From: Gnetum montanum
Taxonomy: Eukaryota > Streptophyta > Gnetopsida > Gnetales > Gnetaceae
DNA length: 64,000 nucleotides
NCBI GenBank assembly: GCA_015680685.1
Contig: MNCI01037718.1
Coordinates: 1 to 64,000 of the forward strand
Reading direction: 5' to 3'
Both the position numbers and the translations under genes were made by a program. Positions 45,125 to 58,189 of this stretch are shown here, one piece after another (the first letter of the stretch is position 1; each line of letters starts with the position of its first letter). A model generated the notes under the pieces. It saw only the letters and a program-made list of their open reading frames with translations, ran no database searches and was not told where the DNA came from.

Positions 45125-46119
45125 TTGTTAAATAAGGGTCTTGGAGTAGGTTCATTCCACTAATTAATCATATTCAAATAATAAATTCATATTATGCAAA
45201 GATAAAACATTTTACTAGAAAATAAGAAAACTAGACATCTTCAATTAATTAATTAGAAGATTACAAAAGGGTTCTCAAAAATCCACAACATCCAAAACCT
45301 TTCATCCTCAAACAATATTGTAGAGCATGAGGCAATACAACCACACAATGTTTGTTCTCAATGCCAAACACAACCAATTAAAAATATCTCTTATAACTTG
45401 GAACTAAAATCTTGACTCATAAGTAAAACATAAGAGAATAGAACACATAGGCCAACATACTATGATTTGATCTTGATCCTACAATCACCAATTGCACTTA
45501 CTCAATATGCTCTCTCACCATCTCTTGCTAAGCTTGATACTCTTAGAGCTCTCTTTCTCACTCATGATAACAATAATAGTGAATTATATCAATATTTATG
45601 GATAACAAATAGACAAGAACCAAGAAACCTTCCCTTAACTTAACTTGATGTTCTATAAATGTTTCCAAATTCCTCTCACCTTCTCCTTGGCTATTTCCAT
45701 TCTTTTTCAACTTACCTTGGCTATTTTCCAAATTAAGATGGGTGTTTTTGGAAACTTCCTCAATCATACAAGTCTTATTTGAAATTGAAAAGATGTCTCT
45801 TATGCCAACTTAGCTCTCGAGGAAGATGTCTTCCATCTTTAGGAGACATTTCCTTCTTGGGAAAGATGTTTCCTCTTAGGCAAGACATCTTGCTTGAGAC
45901 ATATTCTCTATTGGGAAGACATCTCCTATACTAGTAAGACATCTCTTCTGAATATATCACGTCTTCTACCAAAGAAAGACATCTTTTGAGAAGAATCAAC
46001 TCCTGGCCAAGACATCTCCTTAACCTCCAAGACATTTCTCTAAAGCCCAGAACCTACAAAACACACATGTAGGGAAAAAAAAAGGAATCAGAACAGGTGT
46101 CCCTATAGTAACTCTCACA
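45125..46119 (-). repeat. 3' LTR of the chromovirus, with AGACATCT array
   Basis: Outer (plus-left) end TTGTTAAATAAGG; inner end placed at 46119 because the minus strand reads TGTGAGAG there, an uncertain choice. The U3 part (45790-46040) contains about eleven AGACATCT/AGATGTCT motifs. Confidence 0.7.
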
Positions 46120-46189
46120 TCCTGTAAAAAGTAAACTCATGTAAACATGAAAGTTAAGGTTGAAATGATCTCCCACTAGAGCAATTTGA

Positions 46190-46340
46190 TCTCATGGATT
46201 TGTACAACATAATTTTTTGATTGATCCTCCCAATGGATTAAATATCCATGCCTCTTAATTCCTTAAGTGCTAGAAGCTTTCTTCTGCTTAAGTATGATTA
46301 CCTTCCTCTCCATTAAAGGCTTGTACTAATCAATAACACC
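46190..46340 (-). pseudogene. pol: Chromodomain-like C-terminal end of integrase
   Basis: Minus-strand residues MERKVIILKQKKASS, then RHGYLIHWEDQSKN, resemble the ILDxR...YLVKWKG pattern of chromodomains in plant chromoviruses. One stop lies between the two blocks. Identification rests on pattern and position only. Confidence 0.5.
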
Positions 46341-46599
46341 CTCCAACATATCAATGCTATCCTATATGGTCTCCTCATCAGTTGATCCATGATAGTGCAT
46401 AATATTTGAAATGTTAAACACAAAAGATATACTAACATCATTTTATAAATCAACATCAAGAGCGTTATTATTAATTTTAGCCTTGATTTTAAAAAGCCCC
46501 ATCTTCTTGGCTTTCAACTTAAAGTAGTTAACACCTCTTAACCACTTCTTCTTCTAGTGCACCTAAACCAAATCACCCATGGTAATATTAGGCTTTCAT

Positions 46600-47470
46600 T
46601 TATTTTCATTCCTCTTGAGGACTCTTTCTTCAGCATTCTTCCTAATATTTGATTTTATTTATGCATGGAAATCCCTCATATCTTGCATAAAACCAACACT
46701 ACCTTGAGCTTCACCATTAAAGCTCTTCAAAGTATTCACCATACTTGGACAAAATCCATAGTTTATCCCAAATGAACTTTTTCTAATATCAACATGAAAA
46801 GCATTACTGCATAAAAATTTAATATGAAACAACAAGTTTTCCCACCCATTTGCTTGTCCATCACACATACATCTCAATATGTTTAGCAAGGATTTATTCA
46901 CCACCTATGTTTTTCTATAAAATTATGGATGATACACATTAGAAAAATTCAACTTTATCCCTAAATTTTTTTGAAGGGACTTTCAAAAGTGACTTGTGAA
47001 ATTGGAGTCTCTATCACTAACAATATTCAAAAGGAATTCCACACAAGTTCACAACAAAAAAAAATTGCAACATGAGAAAAATCACTCAACTTCTTGCATA
47101 AAATGAAATATGTCATCTTTGAGAACCTATCTATAATACTAAAAATAACATCATTCCCAATTTTATATTTTGAAATAGTAGTTCCAAAATCCATAGACAC
47201 ATTTTCCCATGGATTCTATGGAATTGGCAAAGGCATATAATGTCCATCCACTACTTTACCTCCTTTGAGCTTCTTACAAGTCAAACATTCCTTCACAAGT
47301 TTCAAAATTTCAGTTATCATACCATGCCAAAAATAGTGCTTACCCATATGTTCTAATGTTATTCCTACCCATGTAACCTAGCATGTCACTACAATGCTTT
47401 TCAAAATTTTTTTTTCTAAAATCACCATTAGGAACACATACATTTCCAATCTTAAATAATAGTTTATCTT
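46600..47470 (-). pseudogene. pol: Integrase of the chromovirus (broken)
   Basis: Minus strand: a decayed zinc-binding part near 47400-47290, a core with IVSDRDSNFTSHF (about 47030-46990; the second catalytic Asp is SDRDxxF as in chromoviruses) and KNLGIKLNFSNVYHP, then VVNKSLLNILRCMCDGQANGWENLL at 46904-46825, the usual NRxLExxLRxxxxxxxxxWxxxL segment. Confidence 0.8.
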
Positions 47471-47689
47471 GAATATGATAATTCCTCTGTTGGTCTATCC
47501 TACTCATGAATGGCTCTTTGAGGCTCCTTCAAACCTACCCAAAGTTATCATCATGCTCATATAAAGAAGAAAAATCATGCATACCTTCTACATGAGGTAC
47601 GTTAATATTTACCACATGCACCCTAGATAACACGTTAGGCACTAAATTTACTTTTTCACTTTTGTGCTTCAACACAAAATGAAAATCCT

Positions 47690-48790
47690 ATAATTTTACA
47701 GTCCACTTCATGTGCCTTGCACTCAACTTTTTTTGTGAGTTTAGAAATTGAAGTGCTTTGTGATCTGTCATCAATGTGATATTCTTAGGCAACAAGTAAT
47801 GTGTCCAATGATTGATTTCTTGAAGAATAGCATACAACTCCTTATCATATATGTTATATTTTTCCTTGACTTATTCAAATTCTCTAAAAAGAAAGCAATA
47901 GGCCTACCTTCTTATGAAAGTACCCCATCAATGAGAAGTCAATTTGCATGCAAATCCACTAAAAAAGCTCCAAAAATCTAGAATTGCAAGCACTAGTTCA
48001 CTAGTAATTTTTTCTTTCAACAAGTCAAAACTTAAACTCTTTATTTTTCTTCAAAAAAGCAAACATAGACCATGAAATGCTACTAAATGTTTCAATGAGT
48101 CACCTATAAAAACTTACTAACTCAAGAAACAATCTTACCTCTCCAACATTCTTAGGAGTTGTCCAATCCCTAATAGCCTTCACCTTGGTAACTTCCATCT
48201 AAATTTAGTTGTGAAAACCACATGTTGCAAATATATGCTTTTCCTCTTGAAGAAATGACTTTTCTTCACATTGATCACCAACTATTCCTTCTTCAACTTA
48301 AGATATACCATCTTCAAGTGATCTAAGTTCTCTTTCTTATTAGAGCTATATACCAAAATATTGTCAAAAAGTATAATACAACATGTACCAATTAAGTCTT
48401 TCAATACATTATGCATCAACCTCATGAATGTAATAGGTGCATTCATGAGCCCAAATGGCATCACCAACCATTTAATGAATCCATGTGGTATCTTGAAAGC
48501 TATTTTCATTCATCATCAATCCTAACTCTAATTTAATGGTAACCACTCTTTAAATAAATTTTGCTAAAAATTTCTACATTGGTAAGGATATCAAGGATAT
48601 CATCCATCCTTAGAATAGGAAACCTGTACCTCACTATTATCTTGTTCACTACCTTGGAATCAATGCACACCCTCCATTCATTGGTGTTCTTATTTAGCAC
48701 TAACATCACTTAAACTACACAAGGTAAAATGGATTCCCTCACGAAGCCATTTACAAGTAACTCCTCTACTTGTCTTTGTAATTCAGCCCA
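47690..48790 (-). pseudogene. pol: Reverse transcriptase and RNase H of the chromovirus
   Basis: Minus strand: WAELQRQVEELLVNGFVRES (about 48790), then EWRVCIDSKVVNKI and YRFPILRMDDILDIL, then the open frame 48509-48282 with IPHGFIKWLVMPFGLMNAPI and the active-site block CCIILFDNILVYSS, in which YLDD has become LFDN. RNase H is shown by DHKALQFLNSQKKLSARHMKW (about 47765-47700). Dead copy. Confidence 0.85.
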
Positions 48791-49649
48791 TTGATTTAGT
48801 GTCATCTAGTAAGATGCCTTGTTTAGAATAATAGCACTAGGAATGAAATCAATCTAATGTTTTATATTCCTCATTGGTGGAAATCCATCCAATTCCTCCT
48901 TGAATACTTTGGAAAATTTCTCCTTCAAGCCTAACACACATGTAGGAAACTTGACCTACACATCATCAAAATTAGTAGAAATTGTTGTCATACAACAAAA
49001 TCAAAATAGGTTCCATCATGTTCCTTAATATATTTCCTCTCTCTTGAAAGGATTTAGAAAGCATTAAGTGAACTTTTCAGCCTTACTTATTCAACTATCA
49101 TGGGAATCAACTCATGGATTCCATTAGGTGTAGCTACACTTTAAATATTTCTTTCTTTATCAAATTAAGTACCATTATCAAAATTCCAAGATCTACAAAG
49201 AATTACATTACCATAATCTATTGGAAGTACATCACATTTCACAACATCTTAAAAACCTTCAATTTTAAATTTCAAAGTACATTGTTCCCTTATCTATTGG
49301 GAAACATTTCAAGGTAACTAATGCACTTTATATGGTCTTAGATGAGGATTATTTACTAGCCCCAATCTAGCAATTGCCTTAGAAGAAATAAAATTTTCTT
49401 TGGCTCCCCCATTAATCAAAACATGAATCCATTCCTCACTAAGAAAACATCTAGCCCCAATCCAAAGCAAAATTTTCTATTAGGATGATATCCTCTATTC
49501 ACATTCCTCATGAATGGATAAGAATTTAATTTAGAAATATCCTCAATTTTTGAAGCATTAGAATTACCTTTTTGAATGCCTTAGCTTGATGTCTTTTCCA
49601 CCTTCATGGTTTCAACATCTTTTCCCTAAGCTACCTTGTGAAGTAAACA

Positions 49650-50800
49650 TTCTCATTACTTGTGTTCTCATTCTTCACACTTGAAGTACTAGATTTTTTA
49701 TGAGATACTACCTTGACCCTTGCCTCCCTTATCTTGATCATTCTTGGCTATGCCTTTCTGATCATCTCTTTCAGTCTTCTTTTCTTGTCTTCCCTTCTTA
49801 TTTTCATATTTGCATTTGGATCCCTTTTCAAATTTGGATTCCTTCTTCTTTTACTCGGAAGTTTTCTTGCTTTTATTTTTAAATCCACCTAATTTATTCT
49901 TAGCCTTTAGTATAAAATAATAAGCCACATCAAGATTTTATGACATACAAAATGATAACTCCTACTGATATGCCATTTTAAGACCTTCTAAAAAGATTAA
50001 AGCCAATTCATACTCTTTCTACTTTACGTTAGCTTGACATAATAAATTACAAAATATGATGTAGAATTATTTAACATCCTTATGCCTTGCCTTAGGAAAT
50101 TTAACTTTATAATAGTCTCTTACCTCTAATGAAACTATTCAAAATTTCTTTTTAACTTGTATTTCATCATATCCCAGTCTTTGATGGTTCAACTATTTCA
50201 TCTTTCATAACCCTAGGACTCTTTTCCCCACCAAGTAAAAGTCATACATTCTAATATGAATTCAAAAATAGATACCCTCAAGTTATTCGATACCTCTTCC
50301 AAATAAAAATATTTTTCAAGTACCATTAGCTAATGTGCAAAAGCATTGGTACCATCTACACCATTGAAACTCTTCAACTCCATGTACAAAAATCTTCTAG
50401 CATTTCAGGATACCCTAACAAGCCTTGCCTCATCTTCCTTATCATGCTTGCTTGGAAAATAAGTATTTAACATTATTGAAATCCTCAAAATTCTCATATG
50501 AGGAATATGATTTTCTGCCATTAGAATCCTTGGCTGATGGGTTCCTACACTCGCATAGCTAGATTGTCCTTCCTCTTCATATGCTTTGTCTCCACCTAGT
50601 TGTGAAACTTCTTCATATGAATGTGGATACTCATTACCTTTGTATGTGTGGATATGGCTAGGACAAGCATTCTTATCTACCTTTGCACTAATTTCATCTA
50701 ACCAAGCAACCATTATCTAGAAGGTAGACTTCATGCTCTCCATGTCTTAATTTAGTGCTTGTACCTATTTCCTCTTGGGTTCCATCTAAAATTGATAAAA
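49650..50800 (-). pseudogene. gag: gag of the chromovirus (broken)
   Basis: Minus strand frame 50713-50405 (MVAWLDEISAKVDKNACPSH) leads into LKSFNGVDGTNAFAHQ (about 50380), DWDMMKYKLKRNFE (about 50180-50140) and a basic tail (KARKLPSKRRR, about 49880-49850). This is the normal order of a Ty3 gag; the knuckle is not readable. Confidence 0.7.
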
Positions 50801-50847
50801 TCCTCAACAAAAACCCAAAAACAATAGAAACAAAACTAAAGGCTAAG

Positions 50848-50860
50848 AGGCTCTGATACG
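50848..50860 (-). other. Primer binding site of the chromovirus
   Basis: Minus strand CGTATCAGAGCCT is the tRNA-iMet site TGGTATCAGAGCC with changes in its first bases; it lies directly inside the right LTR. Confidence 0.7.
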
Positions 50861-51440
50861 AATAACAATAAAGTATGTTCACTTCACTAATTAATCACCT
50901 TCAAATATTAAATCCATATATTATGCAAAGATAAAACGTTTTGCTAGAAAATAAAAAAACTAGCTATCTTTAATTAATTGATTAGAAGATTACAATAGGG
51001 TTCTCAAGAACTGAAAACATCCAAAACTTTTCAAACTCAAATGATATTATAGAGCATGAGGCTTCACAACTATACAATGCCTATTCTCAATGCAAGACAC
51101 AACTAATAGAAAATCTCTCTCATAACTTGAGACTAAAATCTTGATTCACAAGTAAGACACAAGAGAATAGAACACATAGGCTAATATACCAGAATTTGAC
51201 CTTGAAGTTAGAATCACCAATTGTAGTTACCTAATATGCTCTCTTATCTTTTCTTGCTAAAACCTCTCTTTCTCACTCATGGTACCAACAATGGTGAATT
51301 ATATTAATATTTATGAACAAAAAGGATACAAGAATCCAAGAAATCGTTTCTCAACTCAACTTAAGATTCTTTAGATGTTTCCCAAGTATTCTCACCTTTT
51401 TCATCCTTCTCCAACTTATTCTAGCTTAGATGTATAATGT
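50861..51440 (-). repeat. 5' LTR of the chromovirus, truncated
   Basis: Matches 45125-45740 of the left LTR. Similarity stops at about 51440, so the U3 part with the AGACATCT array is missing. Confidence 0.78.
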
Positions 51441-54400
51441 AATGCTAGGATTTCTAGTTTCTCCTCAACTTGATCAAGTGCCACACTTTGTCACTGATCC
51501 TTTTGAGAAAATATTGGCATTTTAGAATCATTATTATCAATTTTTTAGGATTAATCCTCCATATCCATAGGATTTTAGGCCAATTAATCCTTGCAGAACT
51601 TTAACTTTACATCACATTTTGGTTCTACTACACATGTTTACTTTCAAATAAATCTTTCAATGCTAAGATTCACTCCCACTACTACCATTTCTTGATCCTC
51701 ATTTTACTTAGATGCTCACTTGATCTACTTTTCTTTGTTGTGCATCCTACCTATTCTTGTACTTGCTTTGGAGGTGAGGAGCTCGACTAAGGATTAAGAA
51801 ATTAAAAGGAGGGTTGAATAAGTTACCTAAATAAAAAAATTACAATCACCAAAAATCAAATATGATTATTAAGTGGTTTCCTAACTTGGATACATTCACA
51901 CTCAAAGGGTAGAATCCTTGTATACCTCCAAACCTTGTTCCTTAGAAAATCCTAGTTTAAAGGGCATTAGAACCTTTACAAAGTTTGAGCCCCATTCTGG
52001 AGTTTTTTGTTCCTATGAACACACTCAATCCCACAAGGTTTCAACAAGCTCCAAATATGATTTGAAAGATTTCATAACGTTTACAAATGTGAGCTCCACA
52101 TTGAATTGTTTTTCCACTGCAAAGCCACTCAATCCCTTAAGGCCCCAAGAAGCTTAATGAAGATGCCTTCCTGCAAGAAGCACCTGAAGCTTACATGGCT
52201 TACAAGAAAGAAGAAGAAAATTAAGGAAAAAGTGTAACTCAATTTACAAATTCCTTACAACGAAGGCTCTCAAAACATTCAACATAATACAAATGATTGG
52301 AACAAATGAAGAACAAAGTCAATGCACTTGAGGCTTACAATGCTTGATATTTAATGAATAGTGCTTGCTAATTTCCCAAGAATTCCACTTTGTCTTAATT
52401 CCTTTGAGTTTTTAGAAATTCCTCAAAATTTTTACAATAGCTATGAAATGGCTAACTTGAAAATCTAATTTGAAACTAAGATGTATATCTATAATCAACC
52501 TCAGTTTAAGAGATATGTCTACCTAAAAGTGAAGATGTCTACATGGAGACATCCTCCCTAAGACATCTATTTTACGAGTTAGACATCTATTATAAAAAGT
52601 GAGACGTCTACTTTGCTTGCACACTTTGAAATCTAAAGAATTCCTTTATCATTTTGGCATCTTAACAATCCTTTGCACATCTTCATTTGGCTCATAGACT
52701 CTATTTGCATTCTAGCTCTCATCATTTCTTCTTAGCTCTCATTTGGTCATTTCAACGTAGCTCTTATTCTAGCTTAGTTCTCCTCTCTAAGTCCTAGCTC
52801 AACATGTTCCTTCTTGATCTTGCAAGACTACAAACACATTTCCACATTTTCCATTTTCACTAGTGTTGACATACCAAAAGATCAACATCAACCACTAGAT
52901 CTATTTTTTTTTCTTTTGTTTTTGTGTTTGCCTCTTACCTAGCTACTATTCTTATATTATTGTTAAGCTTTTGTATTATGGAAAATGGCTTTCATGTCAG
53001 GATCAATTATGTTGCTTACTAAGTGGGCAATGCTCATAGCTATTCTACTTTCTCTTCCCTCCTTCATTAATGCAAAGGCTTTGACTCATACTCCTTCAAG
53101 CAACGACATGACAATAGATTTTTGAATCACTTATACACTTATGTTTGTGGTGCTTATCCTTACAAATCTAATTCATCCACTTGATTTGTTTTCCTGTAAT
53201 TTGTTCTAAAAGATTCTTTGGCCTATGGTGTGGTGTGTGAAAGGAGTTTTGTATAATAGCCCATAAGAGATGGAACACCTATGCACTTATATCTCTTTTG
53301 TTTTATTTTTGTGTTTTCTTCAATGGGATCACATTGAATCCTATCTCTAGTATTTTTGATACCATGATTTTTTTATGGGTTAATTATTCAGTGAAAAGAA
53401 AGATGCTTCATTACTTGTTAATTCTTTTTTATTTATACAATGGTATGCCATTCTTAATCTTATGCAAAAAATAAGAAAAACAAAAAAAATATTTAATATA
53501 ATAATTTTTCCATATATTAAAATATAAAATCTATGATTTTATAAGTTTGTTTAATAAATGCTTTGATTTTATTTTATTGTTAATTGGATACATGGCAAGC
53601 ACGAAGAAAGATAAGGAGATTCAGATAATAAAGTAAATATGGAGAATCTCTACTCCTCCACACTTCGCAAAAGAAATTATGCATCATGGACAAGTATAAG
53701 GATATGTGGTCACTTATTCTTTTTCCCATAAAAGGAAAAAAGAAAATAAGAAAAGTAGAAAATCCTATAAAAGGACCTCTCAAGTTCAAGAGCCATCATC
53801 AACAAGAAAAAAGTACAAAAAAAATTTCTTCTTCTTTTCTCTCTTCTCTCCCTAGTTCTATTACATCCTCACCATCTTCCCCATCCTATACCCTTTGTCC
53901 ATTTTTCACATCTTAATCCCAAGGTGCAACTTCTATATGTGTTGTTTCTATTTGTAAGTTTTTGCTTAATGTTATGGCCTACAACTTATTGCTAAATGCT
54001 TATTGTTGGCTTGCTATTACCATAGATTGAGAAATCTATGATTAATCCCAAGATGTGTGATAAATTATAAGGCAACATTGAAGCTAATTCAAAATCAGAT
54101 CAAATTTTTGATCTAATGAATAGTGCTATATTTTTATTAATTTTTTAAGTTTAATATATTATTTATTACTAATTTTGATGCCAACCAAAAACTAAAATTT
54201 CTATATTTAATTTTCTACTCTAATTGAGCTCTTAGATGAGAAAAATGACTATAGCTACTAACATCAGTGAATATAAGTACTCTCTTTTGTAAATATTGAT
54301 GGTTTTAATTAAATTTTTACACGAATTTGTTTCATTTTTCCTAATCCAATTTATAAAAAGGGTTGCCGATTTACCGATTCGATTCGATTTTTCAATCTAT

Positions 54401-54639
54401 GGCTATTGCTAGTTTCTAGTTAGAGTGGAATGTTGTTAGTAGTTGCTACATTATGCTACTAAGTTCTTTTTCTTTTTTTATTCATGTTATTTTTCCTATT
54501 GTTTACTTATTATTATGATCTTTTCAAGTTATTTCACCTCTATTATTTTTGCTTACAAATTATTTAATATTGTCAAATTTAATATTGTTTTAATTTATTG
54601 ATTACTTTTCTCTTTTACTAAAACTTATTCCTGGGCTAG
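51441..54639. other. Unassigned sequence with a second AGACATCT cluster
   Basis: At 52515-52610 six AGACATC/AGATGTC/AGACGTC motifs lie within 100 bp, as in the chromovirus LTR U3, so this may be an LTR of a related element, boundaries unseen. Nothing coding recognised. TTGACATACCAAAAGATCAA (about 52866) contains an imperfect dyad. Confidence 0.4.
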
Positions 54640-55091
54640 CCATGATTATAAGCAAAGTAACCTAGGCAATACATTATGTGTTATTCCTAGTTGCCTACAC
54701 CAACATTATATTGAAGTTAAAAGAAATTGCAAAAAATAAAAAAGACACGGAGTTACCTAGGGGAAAACCTTCAAGGTGAAAAACCCCAGCAAAAAATTAG
54801 CCCTTGGACCATTGGTAGCACAACTTTAGAAGATTGAAGCTCAAGGAGAATTTACAAAGGAGGAGAGATGATTCTTAAGCTTATGCTTTTGAAAATGTGG
54901 TGTTATGGATGCTTCATTTGAGCTCCTTATATATTGTCATGGAACCCAAAATTAAAAAGGAATAAGGTAGTTTATTTTAGTAGGGATAGGTATGGGACTA
55001 ATTATAACATAGACAATAATAAAAATATAATAATGTACGGTAGAAATATCTTGAAAAAATCAAGGTAGATTTGCCTTCATCCATCCTTACA
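54640..55091 (-). repeat. 3' LTR of the minus-strand copia element
   Basis: The minus strand starts TGTAAGGATGG at 55091, directly after the polypurine tract AAGAGGGAGA (55092-55104). It contains ATATATAAGGAGCTC as TATA region (about 54930) and the block GGGGTTTTTCACCTTGAAGG (about 54770), a layout typical of copia LTRs. The left end is approximate. Confidence 0.65.
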
Positions 55092-55270
55092 ATTCTCCCT
55101 CTTGAATGTAAAACTACTTTAAAGAATAGTCCAAACCATTTTTAGGAAATCAAATTAGAAGAAGGCCAAATGCTGATTAGCACCAAAGAAACCTTTTATC
55201 AGGATTTGACTTGGTGAGTACATCTATAGGATTTTCTTTAGTTAAAATTTTATTTAGAAAAAACCCTTCA

Positions 55271-56240
55271 CTATTTAATTTCCTTCCGTATATAGTGATA
55301 CTGTATTTCAATGTGCTTCATTGGGGCATGAAAGGTTGGATTCTTGGATATGGTTATGACACTTTGACTATCACAACCAATATTAATTAGAGTCTGAGTG
55401 ATGCCAAGTTTAGCTATTAGCCTTTGAAGCCGTATAGCCTCTCTGCATGCCAAGTTAGCAACAACATATTTAGCTTTAGTGGTGGACGAAGCAACATAAG
55501 AGTGTTTAATACTTTTCCAAGAAATAGCATCACCAAAAATATTAAACACATATCCACTAGTAGATTTCCTACTATCAATATCACTACCCCAATCTACATC
55601 AACAAAGCCATAACGTCCATTGGAATCATTTTTATTGATCCCATAATTTAAAGTACCATGAAGATATCAAAAGACTCACTTCACTACAATCCAGTTTTGT
55701 TTCCTTGGATTAGACATATACCTACTAATTTTTTCAATAATGTAAGAAATATCAGGTCTAGTAGAGACCACTGCATACATTAAACTACCAATAGCACTAG
55801 CATATGGAATTTTAATCATGAGCTCTTTTTCTTCACTTGTCTTTGGGTATTGTTCAACTAAAAGTTTAATACCAGTTTCACAGGGTGTAGTCATGGCTTG
55901 CAACCATGCATATTAAATATTTTTAAAATATTTTCAACATATGCAAAATGTCTAAGCCAAATCTTTTTATTAGCCTTGTCCCTTTTAATTTCTATCTCCA
56001 AAATCTTTTTTACAACACCAAGATCCTTCATCTCAAATTGATAAGACAAATGAAGTTTTAACTCCTGAATATCACGTATGTTATTACCTACTATTAACAT
56101 GTCATCAACATATAGCAACAAGATAACATATTTGTCACTTTTACTTTTAACATACATATAGGATTCTTCGACACTTATAACGAAGACAAGATTTATCATG
56201 TAGTCATTAAATTTTTTATTCCACATCCTTGGTGGTTGTT
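55271..56240 (-). pseudogene. pol: copia reverse transcriptase C-terminus and RNase H
   Basis: The frame 56226-55891 has KYVILLLYVDDMLIVGNNI with an intact YVDD active site, then LSYQFEMKDLG and a divergent EIEIKRD. The frame 55903-55676 has IPYASAIGSLMYAVVSTRPD. RNase H (55549-55271) reads SWKSIKHSYVASSTTKAKYV, where the usual EAEY is KAKY, then HIEIQYHYIRK. Small shifts separate the frames. Upstream RT blocks continue to about 56640. Confidence 0.88.
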
Positions 56241-56637
56241 TGAGCTCATATAATGATTTTAATAATTAACACACCATATGCTCTTTTCTTTTAATTTCAT
56301 ATCCTCCTTGTTGAAGCATATATATTTCTTCCTCAAGATCACCATTGAGGAATGTTGTTTTCACATCCATTTGTTCAACTTCAAGATCATAAACAACTGT
56401 GATAGCCAACAATGATCTTATGGATGTTAATTTTACTACTAAAGAGAAGATTTCATCATAATCAATCTCCTTTCTTTGAGAAAATCCTTTACCTACAAGT
56501 CATGCTTTGTATAGATTCCAAAATTTTATTTTGTACATTCATTTATTTCCAATGGATTTTCTCTTTGATAGAAGCATAGTTAATTCCCAAGTTTTGTTTT
56601 TGTGAATTGATAACATTTTAGTAGCCATTGCTTATTT

Positions 56638-57900
56638 TCACTTTGCATTTTGCAAAGATATACATGCCTCATCATATGTTGATGGCTCATTATTTTCAGT
56701 AAATAGGACATATTCTTCTAGATGTGAGGATAATTTTTTTATACTTTTTGAACATCTTAATAGCTCATCTTCACTTAAAGTATTTTCTCCCTCTTCATGT
56801 TGTTTCTCCTTGTTCACCATGCTATCACCATCCCATTTTCTAGGGGCAATATCCCCAGCAAAGGGAGGATGACCATCAGAAATTTCATTATTAATTTCAA
56901 CAGGCACATACATAGGAGTTACATCATTTGAAGGAGTTTCAATATTAGAATATTCATCCTTCATAGATCCACATTTTTTCTCTAAATATGAGATCTTGGC
57001 TATAAATAACCCTTTTAGTTTGTGGATTATACAAATTATAAGCTTTGACACCATGCCCATAGCCAAGAAAAATACATTTCATAGACTTATAGTCTATTTT
57101 GGACCTATCAAATTTTGAGACATGTACATACACTTCACAACCAAAAATCTTTAAATAATTTAAATTGATAAATCTACCACACCAAACTTCTTCTAGAATT
57201 TTTTTGCCAAGTTCTAATGAAGGAGATTTATTGATAAGATAACATGCAGTCATTATTTCTTCACCCCAATAATGCTTGTCAAGATTAGATTCACTGAGCA
57301 TACATCTAGCATGTTCCATCAATGTTCAATTGAAGTGATCTGCTACTTCATTTTGTTTAAGAGTCTGTAGAATAGACTGTTGCCTTTGAATTCCTTATCC
57401 TTTACAAAAAACATTAAATTCATTTGAGCAAAACTCACTGTCATTGTCAGTTCTTAGAATTTTAAACTTTCTTGAATAAATCTCAACAAGGGCTTTCAAT
57501 TCTATGAATTTTCCAAATACTTCAATTTTATGTTTTAATAAATATATCCATCTCTTTCTAGAATAATCATCAATAAAATAAACATAATACATAGCACTTA
57601 AAAGAGAACTTGTTTTAATATCTTTAACTGGTTCACATACATCACTATATATTAGTCTTAATATCTAAAGAGATTTAGCATTATTTCTTTGAAAACTGTG
57701 ATGCCTTCATTTGCTATGTAGATAATGATGGCAAAAATCCAAGGAATATTTTAAAAGCTTAAATTTTCCTTGCTTGTAAAGTTTCTTAAGTCCTTTTTCA
57801 CCAAGAGGTCCCATTCTCTTATGCCACAAATCAATGCTTATATTTAAATCAATAACTACAAGTGCACTTAATTTCTACTTTAATGTTTTAGCTTCTAATT
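56638..57900 (-). pseudogene. pol: copia integrase of the minus-strand element
   Basis: LWHKRMGPLGEKGLKKL (about 57830) is the zinc-binding start. The core follows: YYVYFIDDYSRKRWIYLL (57592 on, first Asp), KILRTDNDSEFCSNEF (about 57465, RTDNGGEF-like) and a Glu block changed to ADHFN. Then the frame 57322-56954: MLSESNLDKHYWGEEI and YLKIFGCEVYVHV with KCIFLGYGHGVKAY, the normal C-terminal copia block. Confidence 0.88.
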
Positions 57901-58175
57901 TATACAACTTGCATGTTTTAATTCTAGAAGTCAAAAGAGATGAACCATGTAGTATTAAAAATTTTCTACCTTCAAAGATAACAGTTATTCCTACATAATC
58001 CAATTCACTTACAGATAAAAAAAATTTACTAAGTTTTGGAACATGATGTACATTAGGAATTGATTTAACAGCTCCATATTTAACTTTCCATAATCTATAA
58101 CTTTACATAAATCATTAGTACCCAATCTTACCATTCTAAGATTAGATGATGTATACTCACTAAACCAATCAATAT
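57901..58175 (-). pseudogene. pol: copia protease/pre-integrase fragment
   Basis: Minus strand WFSEYTSSNLRMVRLGTND, CKVIDYGKLNM and, after a shift, ITVIFEGRKFLILHGSSLL match the segment between protease and integrase in copia. The protease active site itself is lost at the right border. Confidence 0.7.
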
Positions 58176-58189
58176 GTGGGCTTAATGTT

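Larger units (their letters stand above)
45125..51440 (-). mobile_element. Ty3/gypsy chromovirus on the minus strand with both LTRs
   Basis: LTR matches at both ends (45125 onwards and 50861 onwards share, in order, CACTAATTAATCA, TTATGCAAAGATAAAAC, GAGCATGAGGC and TTTCTCACTCATG). Between them on the minus strand: primer site, gag, RT, RNase H, integrase and a chromodomain-like tail. Many stops and frameshifts. The outer part of the 5' (right) LTR is lost after about 51440. Confidence 0.9.
54640..58175 (-). mobile_element. Ty1/copia element on the minus strand, 5' part missing
   Basis: From right to left: pre-integrase, integrase, RT, RNase H, polypurine tract and 3' LTR, in copia order. gag, primer site and 5' LTR are absent; to the right of 58175 the sequence changes to a different copia fragment. 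This is one of the more readable pol genes in the window. Confidence 0.87.
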
